64,000 nt of DNA from Brassica napus (GCF_020379485.1 NC_063452.1:26294770-26358769), one strand, 5' to 3'. Shown: positions 37,901 through 50,668, counted from the first letter of the stretch. Numbers and translations are program-made. The notes: generated by a model from the letters alone, not told the origin.

Positions 37901-40718
37901 TCAGATAGTTATTTGAATTCTTCTAGAAACCAGAGAAAATAAACGTCAAATCTTTCTTTTACATCCTACATGAACAAATTAAGCAAAAATAGTTCAGACC
38001 ATAATTATTTTTAACACACCTGAGAATCGCCATAGCTTGAGCCGACAAAGACAACGGCATTGTCAAGGTATGATATAGTGGATGCAATAGACGTTTCACC
38101 CAGGAGCTCAATTTTTAGGCCAGTGACCCTTCAGATACAAATAAAAGCAGTATATGCACAAAGTAAATAAATTGAGAAGAGCTTTCAATTGTTTAGAATA
38201 TAGAAAGGTGTCGCAGTTAGTAGAGTTACTTTTCTTTCTCGTGTGTTATAACAAGCAGGTGAACCAGTCCAGCATGGTCACCAAGAAGATACCTAGAGCC
38301 ATCGACATCAACTCTTCCATATGCTTTAGTGATGGACTGGAGACGAAAATGGAAGGTCACATAACAAACTCAGATAATAGTAAGAAGGTTACTCGAAGAA
38401 ATCTCAGACAACTATTTATAAAATCAGGTGAGATCACAAGAAAGAACTTACAGGTCGTATTGGTATTGCTTTGAATGCATTAGCACTGCAATAGACAATT
38501 GTTTCTTCACCAATGATAAGGACGCCACAGAGAGGTGGTGGTACGGGAATCAGTAAGTCAGCACCATTGTCGAGATTGTTCTGTGACCATGGACCCTCGA
38601 CAAAATCCTTATCTTTTAGAGAGACTTCATATGTTTTAACATGACGAGCATCTTTGTTGTCCTGTGAAAACAAACATTAGCTAGTCCCACCGGAGTTGTT
38701 TAATTAAAAAAAAAACAAAAAAAGTTAGTCCCACCGGAGAATATTCTAGACTGCATCACACAAATCAGATTACATCAATAAATAGGACTCTAAGTAACAA
38801 AAAAAAATAGAAGAAAAGATCTTTAAGCAGCTACCACTTAAATAAATAGAGTAAAGTTACTTTTCTTAAACTCCATCAACTAGCAACAGTATATATATAT
38901 TAACCAACTGCACAAGTGATCTTTCTACATTGAAATCTAGTAAGACTTGAAAACAAAGAACAGGTTTGGTTTTAAATGCATGTACAGAGAATCAGAGATT
39001 ATTCCATAGCACAGTCATGTTAAGATATTTCCACACCTGATAAAGTACTGCAATTGTGGGTTTCGCACATCCAAACAGGAACTTGATATCCAGAACCTGC
39101 AACTCCTCCAGCCTGAAATTTAGGCACCACACTCAATATATCAAAAATGTCCACAGAATAACGATACCGTAAAGAGTCAAGAGAACAGAGTCTATTAAGG
39201 ATTTTCGAAACTATCTGACGCATGGAAACAAAGGACCACTAGGAGACACACAAAGGTGACGTTAGAATGCAATATGCTAACTGAGTAAAACAGCACCTGA
39301 TATTAAAAGCTTCCTTGAGCTGTCCCTTATTGTCAAATGGTATAACCTAAAAGAAAAACCAAAGAAACAGAACGAATCATCATATATGGTATAAGTAAGA
39401 GATTATATATAATTCAGTAAACGAGCACACATCTATATAAGATAAGAATATACCTTGAACAAGCCGTCATACAGGTGGAGTCCAATTAATCTACAATCTG
39501 GATCTATTATGCCAATCTACAAGAAAAGTTTCGAAACAGTAGTAAGCTAAATGCCAGCCAATCCTTAATGACAACACATGTTGTTTAATGAAGGAAAGTA
39601 GAGGATTTCAGCACTCTGAAATTCACAGTGCAACGAGACATCATTCATTACCTGACCATTGTCTGTTGGTCGGCCTATACGATCAGAAACATCCCCCATT
39701 GCTCTGAAAAAATGTCAACACATCATATTCAGCAGGATTGATTATTGATAACATCAACTAGTTAGAGCAAGGATGATCATAAAATGAAAGACAAGTAACA
39801 CAACTGGATGCTGAAAATTTGGAAAGCCTACCTTGTGACAAGCTCGGAGGACTCAGCATCCCATTGAAGAACACAGAATTTGTGTCTCTCAGTTACGATG
39901 AACAAAAAGTCTTGTGTTTCGCCCTGCAAAGAGTAACTTACTAATAAGACCATGATAAGAGAACACGATAAGAGTTGTATATATATATATATACTCACAT
40001 GGGGCCTGAACAACTCCAAAGTAGCAATCCTTCCATATATAGGAACATCCAGCATAGGCTGCAAGTTAAGCACATCCAGCAGAAAGTTATATTACTAACA
40101 AAACAAAAGGATGGCAACAAAGAGTTTTAAATTCATACTTTAAAGACTAAAATGAAAAACAAGATAGCAACTTCTCCTTGTTAATAGAAGGGTAATCAAT
40201 ATAAGGCTGAGATGTAAGTAGTACCTGAAGGCCTTGTGGGGTAAGCAAATGGATCTCAATTCGAGTACATTTCCTGCAACCAGATCAACACCTCTGTCAA
40301 ACAAACCATATAATGGATCTGATCGAACAGATGATACAACTTTGCTGAGTCAAGAAGAAATGATAATAACTCTCAAACAAATTTACGAAAGTGCTAGCAA
40401 CCCTCCATATCCAAAAAGGCACAATCTTTATGTTTATTAGTGAGCCCTCTTCAAGATTTAAGTTAGTGAAGACTTGAGAACAATAATGAGAATCGAGCAG
40501 TGACTGAATCTGAGCTTCCTTTGAAAACCCTAAACCTCAAAATTAACAGCTTGCTTCTATACCAAAAGGGGAACCTAAATTGATGAGAAAGAGAGGAAGG
40601 AGGAGAGTTCGTACGCGACGATGAGGTTGAGCTCTTGGGGACTGGTGAAGTTTCCGACGCACGAGTGAGTGACACTGGTGGGCTTGTGAGCCGTGACGAC
40701 GTAGTTCCATGAGCTCAT
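34954..40718 (-). CDS. DDB1A: DNA damage-binding protein 1 (CUL4 ligase adaptor)
   Basis: Adaptor of the nuclear CUL4-DDB1 ubiquitin ligase, acting in DNA repair, light signalling and chromatin control. ATG at 40718 ([20 protein letters not shown]); stop TAA at 34954-34956 ([10 protein letters not shown]). About 19 exons can be followed in order, for example [20 protein letters not shown] (39832-39926), [57 protein letters not shown] and [19 protein letters not shown], covering the three beta-propellers and the C-terminal helical domain. The expected length is about 1088 residues and I saw no break, though not every junction was phase-checked. It is called DDB1A rather than DDB1B because the next genes are YAO, the At4g05400 type and RFNR1, as beside At4g05420. 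It is convergent with eIF2-beta and divergent from YAO. Confidence 0.92.
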
Positions 40719-41826
40719 CTTCTTCTTCTTATGGATTCACTGTCTACTACGCGAGGTCTTTCCCGCCTCTGATTCGGGAGAAGCTTCTGGATTTCTCTAA
40801 GACGAGTTTTGGGGATTTTAACGAAGGAGAAAGAGAGAGAGAGAGAGAGAAACAATGAGAAAGAAAAGCGAAGAACCAAGAAGAAACAACACCCCGTCGA
40901 CACTGACGGCCGGTTCGGTATACATTAGATGTATGGCTCGGTTGGGTTAGGTTTGGTATATAATATCTGAGTTATGGAGTGGTATAATATATTTGAGATG
41001 TTATTCGTAATTTTTAAAATTTTAATTGATTAAGACAAGTTTACTAGTTTTCAAATTTAACGTGTGAAATTTAAGTAGTACCTGTAAATTTTGGAGGTTT
41101 TTCTTGAGATTTAGGCTTTTATGTTTCCATAAAATTTCTTCTGAAATCAAATTCAATAATAAATATGAGTAAATATATCACATCATTTTAAATTATTATT
41201 TAAAAATCATATAACTAATAATACACGATTTTAATAAAAAAATTCAAACATGAAACAATTAATACTAAGCTTTGTTAAGATTTTTAAATTCAATAAAATA
41301 CATAAATAACTCAATAGTTATATTTTGAACAAAAAAAAAACTCAATAGTTATATTATTATTATTTTTTTAAAAGAACTTAAAACAAAACAAACAAAATTA
41401 TTAGATTGACCATATATTACTTCGGTTTCATGTAATACAAACTTGAGAAATAAATACCAAAATTTTATAAACCGGATTAAGCACCAAACTTACAACGATT
41501 CTCCGGTTCGGCATGCCATATAGGATGGTTTCCGGTTAGTCTTCAGCTCAAAAAAAAAAATTGTAACTAAAGGCCCAAGTTTCCGTAGCCTACAATAAAG
41601 CGAACTTGTAGAATGGGCTCAAGATAGAGTAGCTAGTTAATGGGCCGTGTCTGTCCGGTACGACCCGATTCCTAAAGAAAACCTAGGTTTTGTAATAGCG
41701 AAGCGGAAGATTTCAAAGCTGTGAACTTTCCGACCAAAAGTGTTTTGTCTTGCTCCACCGTCGCCGCTAAACCCTGAAGCTAACCTTAAACCCTTGTTGA
41801 GCTCTCCTGCTTTAGCTGAGGGAAGA
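40719..41826. promoter_or_regulatory. Divergent promoter region of DDB1 and YAO
   Basis: About 1.1 kb between two divergent starts. On the DDB1 side, (GA)n at 40832-40850 reads as a CT-rich leader on the transcribed strand, common in plant 5' untranslated regions. On the YAO side are three Site II motifs (TGGGCC/TGGGCT) at 41572-41577, 41614-41619 and 41641-41646, typical of ribosome-biogenesis and growth genes. The middle (41000-41450) is very AT-rich with no recognised element. Motif function is inferred. Confidence 0.55.
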
Positions 41827-43880
41827 ATGAAGTACACGAAAGGTGGAAGCATCAAGAGAGGCGGTAAAAAGGGTTCGAATGACAGGGATCCATTCTTCGA
41901 GCAAGAGACGAAGAAACGCAGGAAAGTCGGTTACGATGACGAAGACATCGAGTCTATTGAATCCGACGCCGAAGAGAACGGCTTTGCGGAAGATAAGAGA
42001 GAAGCTAATGAACCTGAGGATGAAGATGAGTTTGCCGATGAGACGGCGGGAGAAAAACGGAAGAGACTAGCGGAAGCGTTGCTGAAACGAACCAGGGAAG
42101 CAAGGCAGAGAGAGCGTGAAGAACGTGATGATGATGAAGACGATGATGAGGAAGATGATGATATTGTCAAGACTTTGATGAAGAAACAGCAGGAGGACAG
42201 TGGTAGGGTGCGAAGAGCCATTGCATCGAGGTAATGAATCAAAGCAATGATCTTCCCGTTTTATTACATTTTTCTAAGATTGGTTATGGTTATAAAGTTT
42301 AAGCCTTTTTGTAATGAGTCAGGGTTCAGGAGCCACTTAGCAGCGATGGGTTTAGTGTTATAGTCAAGCACAGGCATTCTGTTGTGTCGGTTGCTCTGTC
42401 TGATGACGACGCTAGAGGCTTCTCAGCTTCGAAAGACGGTACTATCCTCCACTGGGACGTCTCCTCTGGGGAAAAGGAGATATACAAATGGCCAAGCGAT
42501 GAGACTCTCAAGTCTCATGGGATGAAAGTGAGGGAGCCTCGGAATAAGAAACACAGCAGGGCGACTCTTGCTTTAGCTGTTAGCTCGGACGGTCGTTACT
42601 TGGCTACTGGAGGAGTTGATCGTCATATTCATATATGGGACGTGCGGACCAGAGAACATGTCCAGGTAATAATGATAAGATCCCGTTTTTTTTTGTTTTG
42701 TGGTGGTTGTCTTACTCTCAGCTTCTTATAATCATGTTTCCACAGGCCTTTCCAGGTCACAGGAATACAGTTTCGTGTCTATGTTTCAGAAACGGGTCTA
42801 CGGAGCTCTATTCCGGTTCGTTTGATCGTAGTGTCAAGGCGTGGAATGTAGAAGATAAAGCTTTTGTACAGGACAGTTTTGGACACCAGGATGATGTCCT
42901 AGCCATCGATGCGCTAAGGAAGGAGCGTGCAATTTCGGTTGGAAGAGACAGGACCATGCAATTACACAAGGTGAAGAATAGTATTTTTTTTCATCATCAT
43001 ATTGGTTTCTGGTGTACTGTATTTGAAAGTCTTGTTTATATGATTATAATAGATGCCTGAGCAAGCTCGTATGATGTACCGTGCACCTGCATCGTCTCTT
43101 GAGAGCTGCTGTTTCATCAGCGATACTGAGTACCTGTCTGGTTCGGATAACGGAACTGTTGCTCTCTGGGGCATGTTGAAAAAGAAACCGATATTTCTCC
43201 TTAAAAATGAACATTCCCTTGTAGCTGATGGAATCACCACTAATGGTAAATTCCTTTCTAACATTGCAGCATATAGTAGTTAGAGAGACAATTTTCTATT
43301 GTTTCATCTCAGCTGTCTTGATTCCTTTTATTCTATTTTTTTAAACAAAAACAGAAAATGGTGATCATAATAATGTGGAGTATAATAACTCATGCACAGC
43401 AAGTTCTTGGGTCAGTTCGGTTGCTGTTTGTAGAGGTAGTGATCTTGCTGCATCTGGAGCTGGTAATGGTTTTGTGCATTTGATGGCTGTTGAAGCAACT
43501 GCCCTTCGACCTTTATTCAAGCTTTCTCTGGTAAAAAATTATTTCCTTATGTTTTATGTGTTGTATTGATTCTAGTGCAAATCGAAAAGCATTTCACTTC
43601 TTCAAGCAATAATCTCACGTTGCCTTTTAATATCTTACAGTCTGGATATGTGAATTCTATGGCTTTTGCAAAATCCGGCAAGTTTCTGATCGCCGGTGTT
43701 GGACAGGTATTTGATCCTCTCTTATCTTCCGTCTTTCTTTGTTCTTTGTTTTGTGTTTGTGTTTGAATGCTAATCTGAAACCGTTGAATGTTGATATGGC
43801 AGGAAACGAGATTTGGAAGATGGGGATGCATAAAGTCTGCGCAGAACGGCGTCGCTATACATCCCTTGAGGCTGTCATAA
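41827..43880 (+). CDS. YAO: YAO-type U3 snoRNP-associated WD40 protein (RRP9 homologue)
   Basis: Nucleolar WD40 protein of the U3 snoRNP, needed for 18S pre-rRNA processing; in Arabidopsis YAOZHE affects embryo and gametophyte development. Seven coding exons: 41827-42230, 42323-42665, 42746-42970, 43053-43245, 43355-43530, 43641-43706, 43803-43880, all in phase, giving 494 residues. The start at 41827 (MKYTKGGSIKRGGKK) was chosen over an upstream in-frame ATG at 41740 because it gives the basic N-terminus usual for the family. The N-terminal 130 residues are charged (acidic runs DDDEDDDEEDDD). WD repeats follow: GTILHWDVSSG, RHIHIWDVRTRE, RSVKAWNVEDK, GTVALWGM, SGYVNSMAF. The C-terminus is ETRFGRWGCIKSAQNG. 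It neighbours DDB1 as in Arabidopsis At4g05410/At4g05420. Confidence 0.92.
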
Positions 43881-44689
43881 GAATTTCGGGAGGGTTGTTA
43901 CTTACATTTTTTACTTGCTACAAGCGGTTGGTCTAATCTTGAAGTTATGTAAAGACCTATAAGTCTTTTAAGCTCTCCCTTCTTGTTTGTTTTGTTTTGT
44001 TTTGTTGTACCCATTGCTCTTTATACAATAGAGAGAATTTTTTACGTTTTTTGAGGTGCTGATGAATCAAAGTCGGGTAAAAATTAATCGAAGAAAAATT
44101 ATTAAACCAGAGATACAAAGCCTTGAACATTTATTACGGTCCGAACACAGCTTTAAGAAAATCTTTATCGAGAGCCAGACAGCCTATAAAAGTCAGCGTT
44201 TGCAAAAAGTAAGAAAAAAAAAACAAGCTGCATGAACGATTACTCTATCTTTAAGCTTGGGAAGTCTAGAAACAGTTTCTTAAGTTTCTGTCAATAGCAC
44301 TTCTCAAATGTCTCTCAGTCTCGGTTCTGTTCCATTCTGAATATAGAATCAACTGGATGACAGAAAAAAAACAGCAGGGAATTGATTAGGAAAAGTCTGA
44401 ACAAATATCCAAACATACGTAGAGTATCACAAGATGAGGACTTGAAACAAACAAGAAAAATGCAAACATTGTATAACTAAACAAGAACATATAAAGCAAA
44501 GAAAAAAAGATTAAATAATGATCACTTGCATAAGACTAAAAGTCTATATGGAAAGAAGCACACAGGGTTACAATTTCACTTTGGAAACACCAACTTCGGG
44601 GAAAACAAGTGTGTGATTCTCATTCATCTACTTGCTACATGAAATTTGTTTTCAATCAATCGATAATATGAAATCTAGCTAACCATCAA
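43881..44689. other. 3' flank of YAO, no gene seen
   Basis: Contains TTGTTTTGTTTTGTTTTGTT at about 43987 in the presumed 3' untranslated region and then AT-rich DNA. No other feature supported. Confidence 0.4.
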
Positions 44690-45670
44690 TTTTGACATAG
44701 ACGCCAGCTTTAACATTAAATATCAGCATACTACACTACTAACCATCAATCCTGAACAAACGGTTAATGCTCATCTCCAAAGCAAAAACAAGAGCGTAGA
44801 TGGCATACTGACAAAACCTCCACCCTTTTTATACGTTTTCTAAAAAAGAGTACACCCACGAAAGCTTTGACATCAGATATCAATAAAACTAAGCAAAAAT
44901 CCTAAAGCTCATCTCCAAAGCAAAAACAAGAGCAATGATGGCATTTTGACAAAATCTCAAACCTTCTCATACATTTTCTACAACAAAGTACACCCAAGGG
45001 CCAAGACGCCAGCATTAACATCAGATCTCAGTACTACTAATCATCAAGCCTAAACAAACGGTCAAAGATGGCATTGGCATATTCACATAATCTCTAACCT
45101 TTTTTATACATTTTCTACAACACTGTACACGCAAGGTGCCATATTTAACATCAGATATCAACATACTATTAACCATCAATCCTAAACAATCGGTTAAAGC
45201 TCATCTCCAAAGCAAAACAAAAAAGAGCAAAGATGGCATATTCACATAATCTTCAACCTTTTTAAACATTTTGTACTACAAAGTACACCCAAGACGCCAG
45301 CTTTAACATCAGATATCAATACTATAAACCATCAATCCTAACAAACAGTTAACCTCATCTCCAAAGCAAAAGAAAGAGAAAATATGGCATATTCAGAAAA
45401 TCTTCATCCCTTTTAATACAATTTCCACAACACAGTACACCAAGACGCCAGCTTTAACATCAGATATCATCATATCAGTACGACTAACCATCAACCCTAA
45501 AGCAAAAAACAAGAGAAAAGATGACAAAATCTATAGCCTTTCTATACATTTACTACACCAAAGTACACCTAAAGACGACAGCTTTAACATTAAATATCAA
45601 AATACCACTAACTATGAATCCTAAACAAGTGATAAAGCTGATTCCAAAGCAAAAGGAAGAGCAAAGCCAG
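44690..45670. repeat. Minisatellite, seven degenerate copies of about 131-155 bp
   Basis: The phrase GCCAGCTTTAACATCAGAT (or close variants) recurs at about 44711, 44866, 45009, 45143, 45297, 45447 and 45578, each followed by ACCATCAATCCTAAACAA, CTCATCTCCAAAGCAAAA, AGATGGCAT and ACATTTTCTACAAC. The units are diverged and some lack one block, so the array is old. It lies between the convergent YAO and At4g05400-type genes, starting about 800 bases past YAO. Confidence 0.85.
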
Positions 45671-45748
45671 GTCTTTCTGAACCAGTGAAGATAAATCCTA
45701 AATCATGAATGATAGCATAAGAAGAAAGCTCTAACCTTTAAAAACGAA

Positions 45749-46510
45749 TCATCTCAACTTCTCTTTACTCGAGCTCTTCTTCGCCGCGTCCATAACCTTC
45801 TCAAGATACCCTTCAATCGGCGGCGTTAGCGTAGCCATACCTCGATTCGCCGGAAACGGCGTCAAATCAGGCTCCAACGCCGCCATCTTCAGCTTCTCCG
45901 GCAACGCCTCGACCGCCGCATTCTTCATATTCAGCAGCACAGTCTCCGCCGCCCTCCTCTCTCTGTGCTCCCTCATCAGCACCTTACTGTTCTCCTTCGC
46001 GAGCCTCTCCCCGTCCTCCGCCGTCACCTTGTACTTCACCAGCTCGTCGGCGCTAAAGATCCCCAGCGAGACGTAATCCAATCCCGCGGTCCCGATGCGC
46101 ATCGGCTCGTCGGTGTTGATCCCCATCGCGGCGGCTCCTCCTTTCTTCTGAATCTCCATGTCGCGCTGCTTGTCCTTGCTGATCAGGCCTAGCTTCTCGC
46201 GCTGGGCCTCGCGCTCGGCCTCTTTGGGGGTTAGGGAGCGAACGGGACAGGGAGCGTTTAGGCATTGCTCGTAGAGCTTTTGCTTTTCGTCGGAGATTCG
46301 TCCTTTGCCTTTGACGGCTTCCTCTCCCTCTCCGGATGCGGCGGGGCTTTTGCCGCCGCCGCCTTTCTTGGTGGAGAGCTTGTTACGCTTCAGTGGCTGG
46401 CCTGTTTTCAGCTTGGCTTTTCCTTTGGGGGTTCCCCCGGCGGAGCATCTCTGGATGAGGTTGTAGGTCAGTGATTCGATGATCGGTTTTGGTCTTGTGA
46501 TTCGGATCAT
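45749..46510 (-). CDS. Small basic presumed mitochondrial protein (At4g05400 type)
   Basis: A single-exon 253-residue protein. The first ATG in frame is at 46510 (MIRITRPKPIIES); upstream only a GTG would extend it. The N-terminus is rich in Arg, Ser and Thr and poor in acids, fitting a mitochondrial presequence. A Lys/Gly-rich stretch with Ala/Ser follows, then a long charged, helix-prone region with TPKEAEREAQREKLGLISKD and RLAKENSKVLMREHRERRA, and a C-terminal PFPANRGMATLTPPIEGYLE. The Arabidopsis neighbour of RFNR1 and YAO, At4g05400, has this form and was annotated 'copper ion binding', for which I see no metal motif. Its layout is compatible with a mitoribosomal large-subunit protein (mL40-like), which I cannot confirm from sequence. 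Unusually GC-rich for this window. Confidence 0.75.
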   Translation of the reverse strand: MIRITRPKPIIESLTYNLIQRCSAGGTPKGKAKLKTGQPLKRNKLSTKKGGGGKSPAASGEGEEAVKGKGRISDEKQKLYEQCLNAPCPVRSLTPKEAEREAQREKLGLISKDKQRDMEIQKKGGAAAMGINTDEPMRIGTAGLDYVSLGIFSADELVKYKVTAEDGERLAKENSKVLMREHRERRAAETVLLNMKNAAVEALPEKLKMAALEPDLTPFPANRGMATLTPPIEGYLEKVMDAAKKSSSKEKLR

Positions 46511-46574
46511 GGTGAGGTTGTGATTCACACTCGGGAGCTTTCGTCCGAAATGGTGTTTGCGCAGTAGGGAGGAT

Positions 46575-46630
46575 TTAGGGTTTTGACTTCGACTGTGAAA
46601 GAGGAGAGCTCGATATTAAACGACGTCGTT
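46575..46630 (-). promoter_or_regulatory. Telo-box and ACGT palindrome upstream of 45749-46510 gene
   Basis: TTAGGGTTT at 46575-46583 (AAACCCTAA on the gene strand) is a telo-box, common in plant genes for translation and organelle ribosomes. The palindrome AACGACGTCGTT at 46619-46630 is an ACGT-core element seen in many plant promoters. Both are within 120 bases of the start. Confidence 0.55.
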
Positions 46631-47144
46631 GTTTGAGTAAAAGAAATAAAGAATGATGTCACGAGACTGTTATTTCAGGTGAAATCAAAGGTACTTTTGT
46701 CATTTTATTTCTCGGTTGGATTCCATCTGAATTAAAACCGACTTTTGGTACAATTTCTATTCGGTTCTAGTTCTATTCGATTTTGGTAGGTCTTGACATT
46801 TATGATTAAACTGTAAATTAAATTATCAAATTTATTTGAATTAAAAAGGAAAATTTTCATTATTGCACAAAACCGAAAACCAAACCAAATACAAAATCTT
46901 TCTTACTACGGTTTGATTGAAAACTTAATACTCAAACCGTATGTGAACCTTAACCAAGGCACGTAGCAACAACTCAACCTTCCAAATACAAATCATTTGA
47001 TGAATAACAATACAATTCAAGCGACACAGCTACAAAACGAAGCTATCTTAGAGTCTTTACCATCCATACAAAATGGATCACCACAAGATTTTATTCAATT
47101 GCAGAAATGTAAGAAAAACACAGTGAGAGACACCATTACACAAA
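46631..47144. other. Intergenic, no gene seen
   Basis: Spacer between the upstream region of the small protein gene and the RFNR stop. The 61-codon frame at 46997-47182 overlaps the RFNR 3' end and looks like chance. Confidence 0.45.
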
Positions 47145-48756
47145 TCAATACACCTCAACATGCCATTGCTTGTTCTTCCTAAGCTGAGAAAGCTTCTGCT
47201 CCCAGCTCTCACCTCTCTCCTCCGCAACTCGCTTAAGCGTATCTTGAATCCCAGGCATCATTCCTTTAAGCCCACAAAAGTAAATATGAGCTCCATCATC
47301 CAAAAGCTTGAAGATCTCATCACTATACTCCTCAATCTTGTCCTGCACATACATCTTCCCTCCTTTCTTGTTCTTCTCTTCTCTGCTCAGCGCCTTATCA
47401 TACCTGAAATTCTCAGGGTAGTCCTTGAGGTAGCTTGAGAACTCTTCATCGTAGAGAAGACTGTCCGAGTTAGCCACACCGAGGAAGAGCCACGCGAGTC
47501 CATCAAACTTGAATGTAGGAACGTCCTCCATGAACATACGACGCAAGTACCCTCTGAATGGAGCTACTCCGGTTCCGGTAGCAATCATTATGTGAGTAGC
47601 TTTTGGATCTTCTTCAGGCAAAAGCATTACCTTTCCAGATGGACCTGTGATTTGGACCTTATCTCCAGGTTTAGCATTGCACAAGAAGTTACTACAGACA
47701 CCAGCTTTGGAAGGATCTTCTTTTCCAGTCTCTGGATCATAGTACTGAGCTCGGCGAACGCATAAGCTAGCCGTCTTGCCATCAAAAGAATCACCATATC
47801 TCGTTGATGCAATAGAATAAAGGCGAACATTGTGAGGAGCACCTGGTTTCTTAGGATTCTCACCCTACGGAAAGCAAAACAGCAATGCATTTATAAGCAA
47901 ACAGAAGCTTAGAAACAAAAGAGACACAACACAGTACTTACAGGAGGGATCACTCCATAGCTCTGCCCTTCCCAATAAGGAACCTTCCCATCATGATCAA
48001 TCACAATGTGGCAAGTCTCTCCAGGTGCTTGTGAACCAACGATTCTCTCAACCGAAACTATCTTTGCCGTGTAAGGCTCCTTGGGCCTGTACAAGTTTAT
48101 AGGAGTCTCCTTGGGATCTTCAAGCTCTAGAGGAGTAACCGAGACTTTGGATCTGCTTGCTTGCTGCTGAAGTGACATACATACTGTTGACCGTTTCTTC
48201 AAACTCAGTTTCCTAGATACCGTATCTAATCTCAGAAGAGGACCACATGACTTCTCAGTGAAGCTCACACTTTGCACCTGAGACAGAATCGAAAAAAGTC
48301 AACGCTTACCACACACTAATGGTGGATTTTTTTTAAAAAAACTGAGCTCCTTCCACTTCCTAGACACCTCTCAAAGGATTCAAATATTCAAGTCTCAACA
48401 GAAACAAAATCAGGGTTTTGTTATCTTCTGCTACTAAAGACTGTACCTTTCAATACCCAGTTCACTACAAGTCAACATTAGTACAAAATCCACCAAAAGA
48501 AACACAAAGACAACAACATTTCAGGACCATCTAAAGCATCTGAAACAACAACATGGTTCGGTAAAATTAATTAATCAAGATAAGTTTTGTTCACCTTAAT
48601 CATAGATCGGCTCGACCCATCAATTCCAATAGGAAGTGCAACAGACATCTGAAATCAAAACCAAAACTTTAGTTAAATCAGCAAATATGCAAGGAAGTAA
48701 AAGAGTTTATAATGACAAAAACAAAGAACCTGAGAAAGAGGAGTTGAGAGAGCCAT
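47145..48756 (-). CDS. RFNR1: Root-type ferredoxin-NADP+ reductase, plastid
   Basis: FAD enzyme of non-green plastids that passes electrons from NADPH to ferredoxin for nitrite reduction and similar steps. Four exons: 48730-48756, 48595-48648, 47942-48277, 47145-47864, GT-AG and in phase, giving 378 residues. The N-terminus [17 protein letters not shown], with many Ser and Arg and few acids, is a plastid transit peptide. FAD-binding motif [12 protein letters not shown]-binding [13 protein letters not shown] and the terminal WHVEVY are all present, as are conserved VCSNFLCN and [24 protein letters not shown] marks the likely start of the mature protein. The root isoform is inferred from the second exon and the neighbour order (Arabidopsis At4g05390). 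Confidence 0.92.
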
Positions 48757-49229
48757 GGTGATGAGAGGAATAAGAATTTGGATTATGAATTAGATCGCAA
48801 ATCGAGAGAGGATGAATGAGGAGCAGAAGAAGGAGATGTTTAATAGTGAAAGGGGTGAGGAGAAGAAAGATCCTTTCAAGGCCCAGAAAAGACACAAAAC
48901 AGGCCACTGTCTGCAAATTTTCAATTGGTTGGCTCCTCGGGACAGTGGATCTCGGTAGGCAGAATATTGTTTCATTATTGCTTAATTCTTTGTAATTTTG
49001 GCTTTGATAATAATTTTTTTAATATTGATAATTGTTTTACTATTGCTTTTCATCTTCTTTTTTTTTTAGTTTTTGTTTAGATCTATCTTGTGATCCTGAA
49101 ATTTTTTGATTTTTACCGGCTTCTGATTCTGGAATGAAAGTATTCTTTAACGATTTAAATGTTTGTACAATCCTACCTCACAGTGGATTCTCTCATTAAC
49201 TCGGAATCCCGAACATGAAATTTACAGGC
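48757..49229. promoter_or_regulatory. RFNR upstream region
   Basis: Pyrimidine-rich on the gene strand just before the ATG, then AT-rich. No defined element located; the LINE remnant begins near 49230. Confidence 0.35.
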
Positions 49230-50668
49230 AATCAGTGCTTTGATGGATCCTCATGATGTAAACATTATAGAAAGTATACTTTTAAGTAGAAATCAGATGG
49301 AAGATAGAAATGGATGACATTTCACTAACAATGAGAAATACTCGGTTCAATCGGGTTATCAAGTGGAACGGGTCTATCCTGATAGGGAAAAACCACCAGA
49401 ATTTAATGGTCCCACAGTGGATATACTAAAAGCTTTCTGCTGGAAAGTGCGGTGCCCCCCTCCCCCCCCCCCCGAAGATACAACATTTCTTATGGCAAAT
49501 CTTTTCAGGATGTATAGCGGTAATGAAAAATCTACAAAGGAGAGGAATACAAGGGGATATATGTTGTGCTCGATGTGGAGACCCGGAGGAATCAATAAAC
49601 CATGTATTTTTTTAATGTCCTCCAGCACGTCAAGTATGGACTTTATCTAAGATACCATCGAATCCTAATATTTTTCCTATTAGTTCATTTTTCGCCAACA
49701 TGGATCATCTATTTTGGAGAGTCAATCCAAGGATGGATGACCACCAATTTGCATGGATATTATGGTATATATGGAAAGGTCGGAATAACAAAGTGTTTAG
49801 TAATCTGAATATTGATCCAAGGGACACACTGAAAATAGCAGAATTGGAATCAACACTTTGGGCTGAGGCACAGGTAGTAAATGATCAAACGAGGGAGCAT
49901 CAGGTACAGAACAGACCCACAATACCGACTTCAGGACGATGGTGCTTCATAGATGGTTCTTGGAAAGACAAGGACTTATTTTCAAGGCATGGCTGGTATA
50001 GCACTTTACAGGGTTTTGATGGTTTGCTAGGGGCAGAGAATGTAAGGGCATGTCTTTCACCTCTACATTCGGAGGTGGAGGCATTAATTTGGGCAATGAA
50101 ATGTATGAAGAATTTAAGACAGTTTCAGGTTACGTTTGCAACGGATTATTCTCAATTGGTGAAGATGGTTTCGGAACCAGAAGAATGGCTAGCATTTGGA
50201 AGTTACCTGGAAGACATTAAGCTTTTAAAAAGAAGTTTCTTCAACTCAGACATCGTTCATGTACCCCGGATGGAGAACCTACGGGCGGATAGCTTAGCAC
50301 GCAGTGTTAGGAAACAACCGTCTTTCGTCGTTCACATGGATGTGGACAGAGGCGAACCTACGTGGAGTAATAGGGTGTTATATGACACAGGTTAAATTAT
50401 ATAATTGTACTTTTAGCACGTATTGTTGAAGATTTTGGTAGATCAGTTGGTTACATAATTCATCTACTGACACACCATAACTCAAGTTCGGCACTACATG
50501 TAGTGCATTTTTTAATTTGTTTTCTCTGATTGTTGTTTTATTGGGCCAAAACCAGTATTTTATGACCATCCTAAAATGAGATCATGGATCCGCCATTGGA
50601 TGCGAAGTTACCAATTTGGTTTATAGAGTCAACATGAGTCTATAAATGTTTGTTGCCAAAAAAAAAAA
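49230..50668 (+). mobile_element. 5'-truncated LINE with RNase H domain
   Basis: Plus-strand remnant of a plant L1-type element. It begins in the zinc-binding region (HDVNIIESILLSRNQMEDRN then a TGA where Trp is usual, YSVQSGYQVERVY, CARCGDPEESINHVFF) and continues into a 231-codon open frame (49700-50395) with the RNase H acidic residues in order: CFIDGSW (D), HSEVEALIWAM (E), FATDYSQLV (D), NLRADSLARS (D). An A-run at 50658-50668 is the tail. Frames shift near a long C-run (49455-49473). No full target repeat was found. Confidence 0.85.

Noticed and set aside
41740..41826. Upstream in-frame start for YAO (MFCLAPPSPL...)
   Set aside because: The extension is unlike the family N-terminus, whereas the ATG at 41827 gives the usual basic start.
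44690..45670. CRISPR array
   Set aside because: Repeats are long, diverged and head-to-tail without unique spacers, in a plant nuclear genome.
46511..46528. Longer start for the small basic protein
   Set aside because: The upstream codon is GTG, unlikely in a plant nuclear gene; ATG at 46510 begins a good presequence.
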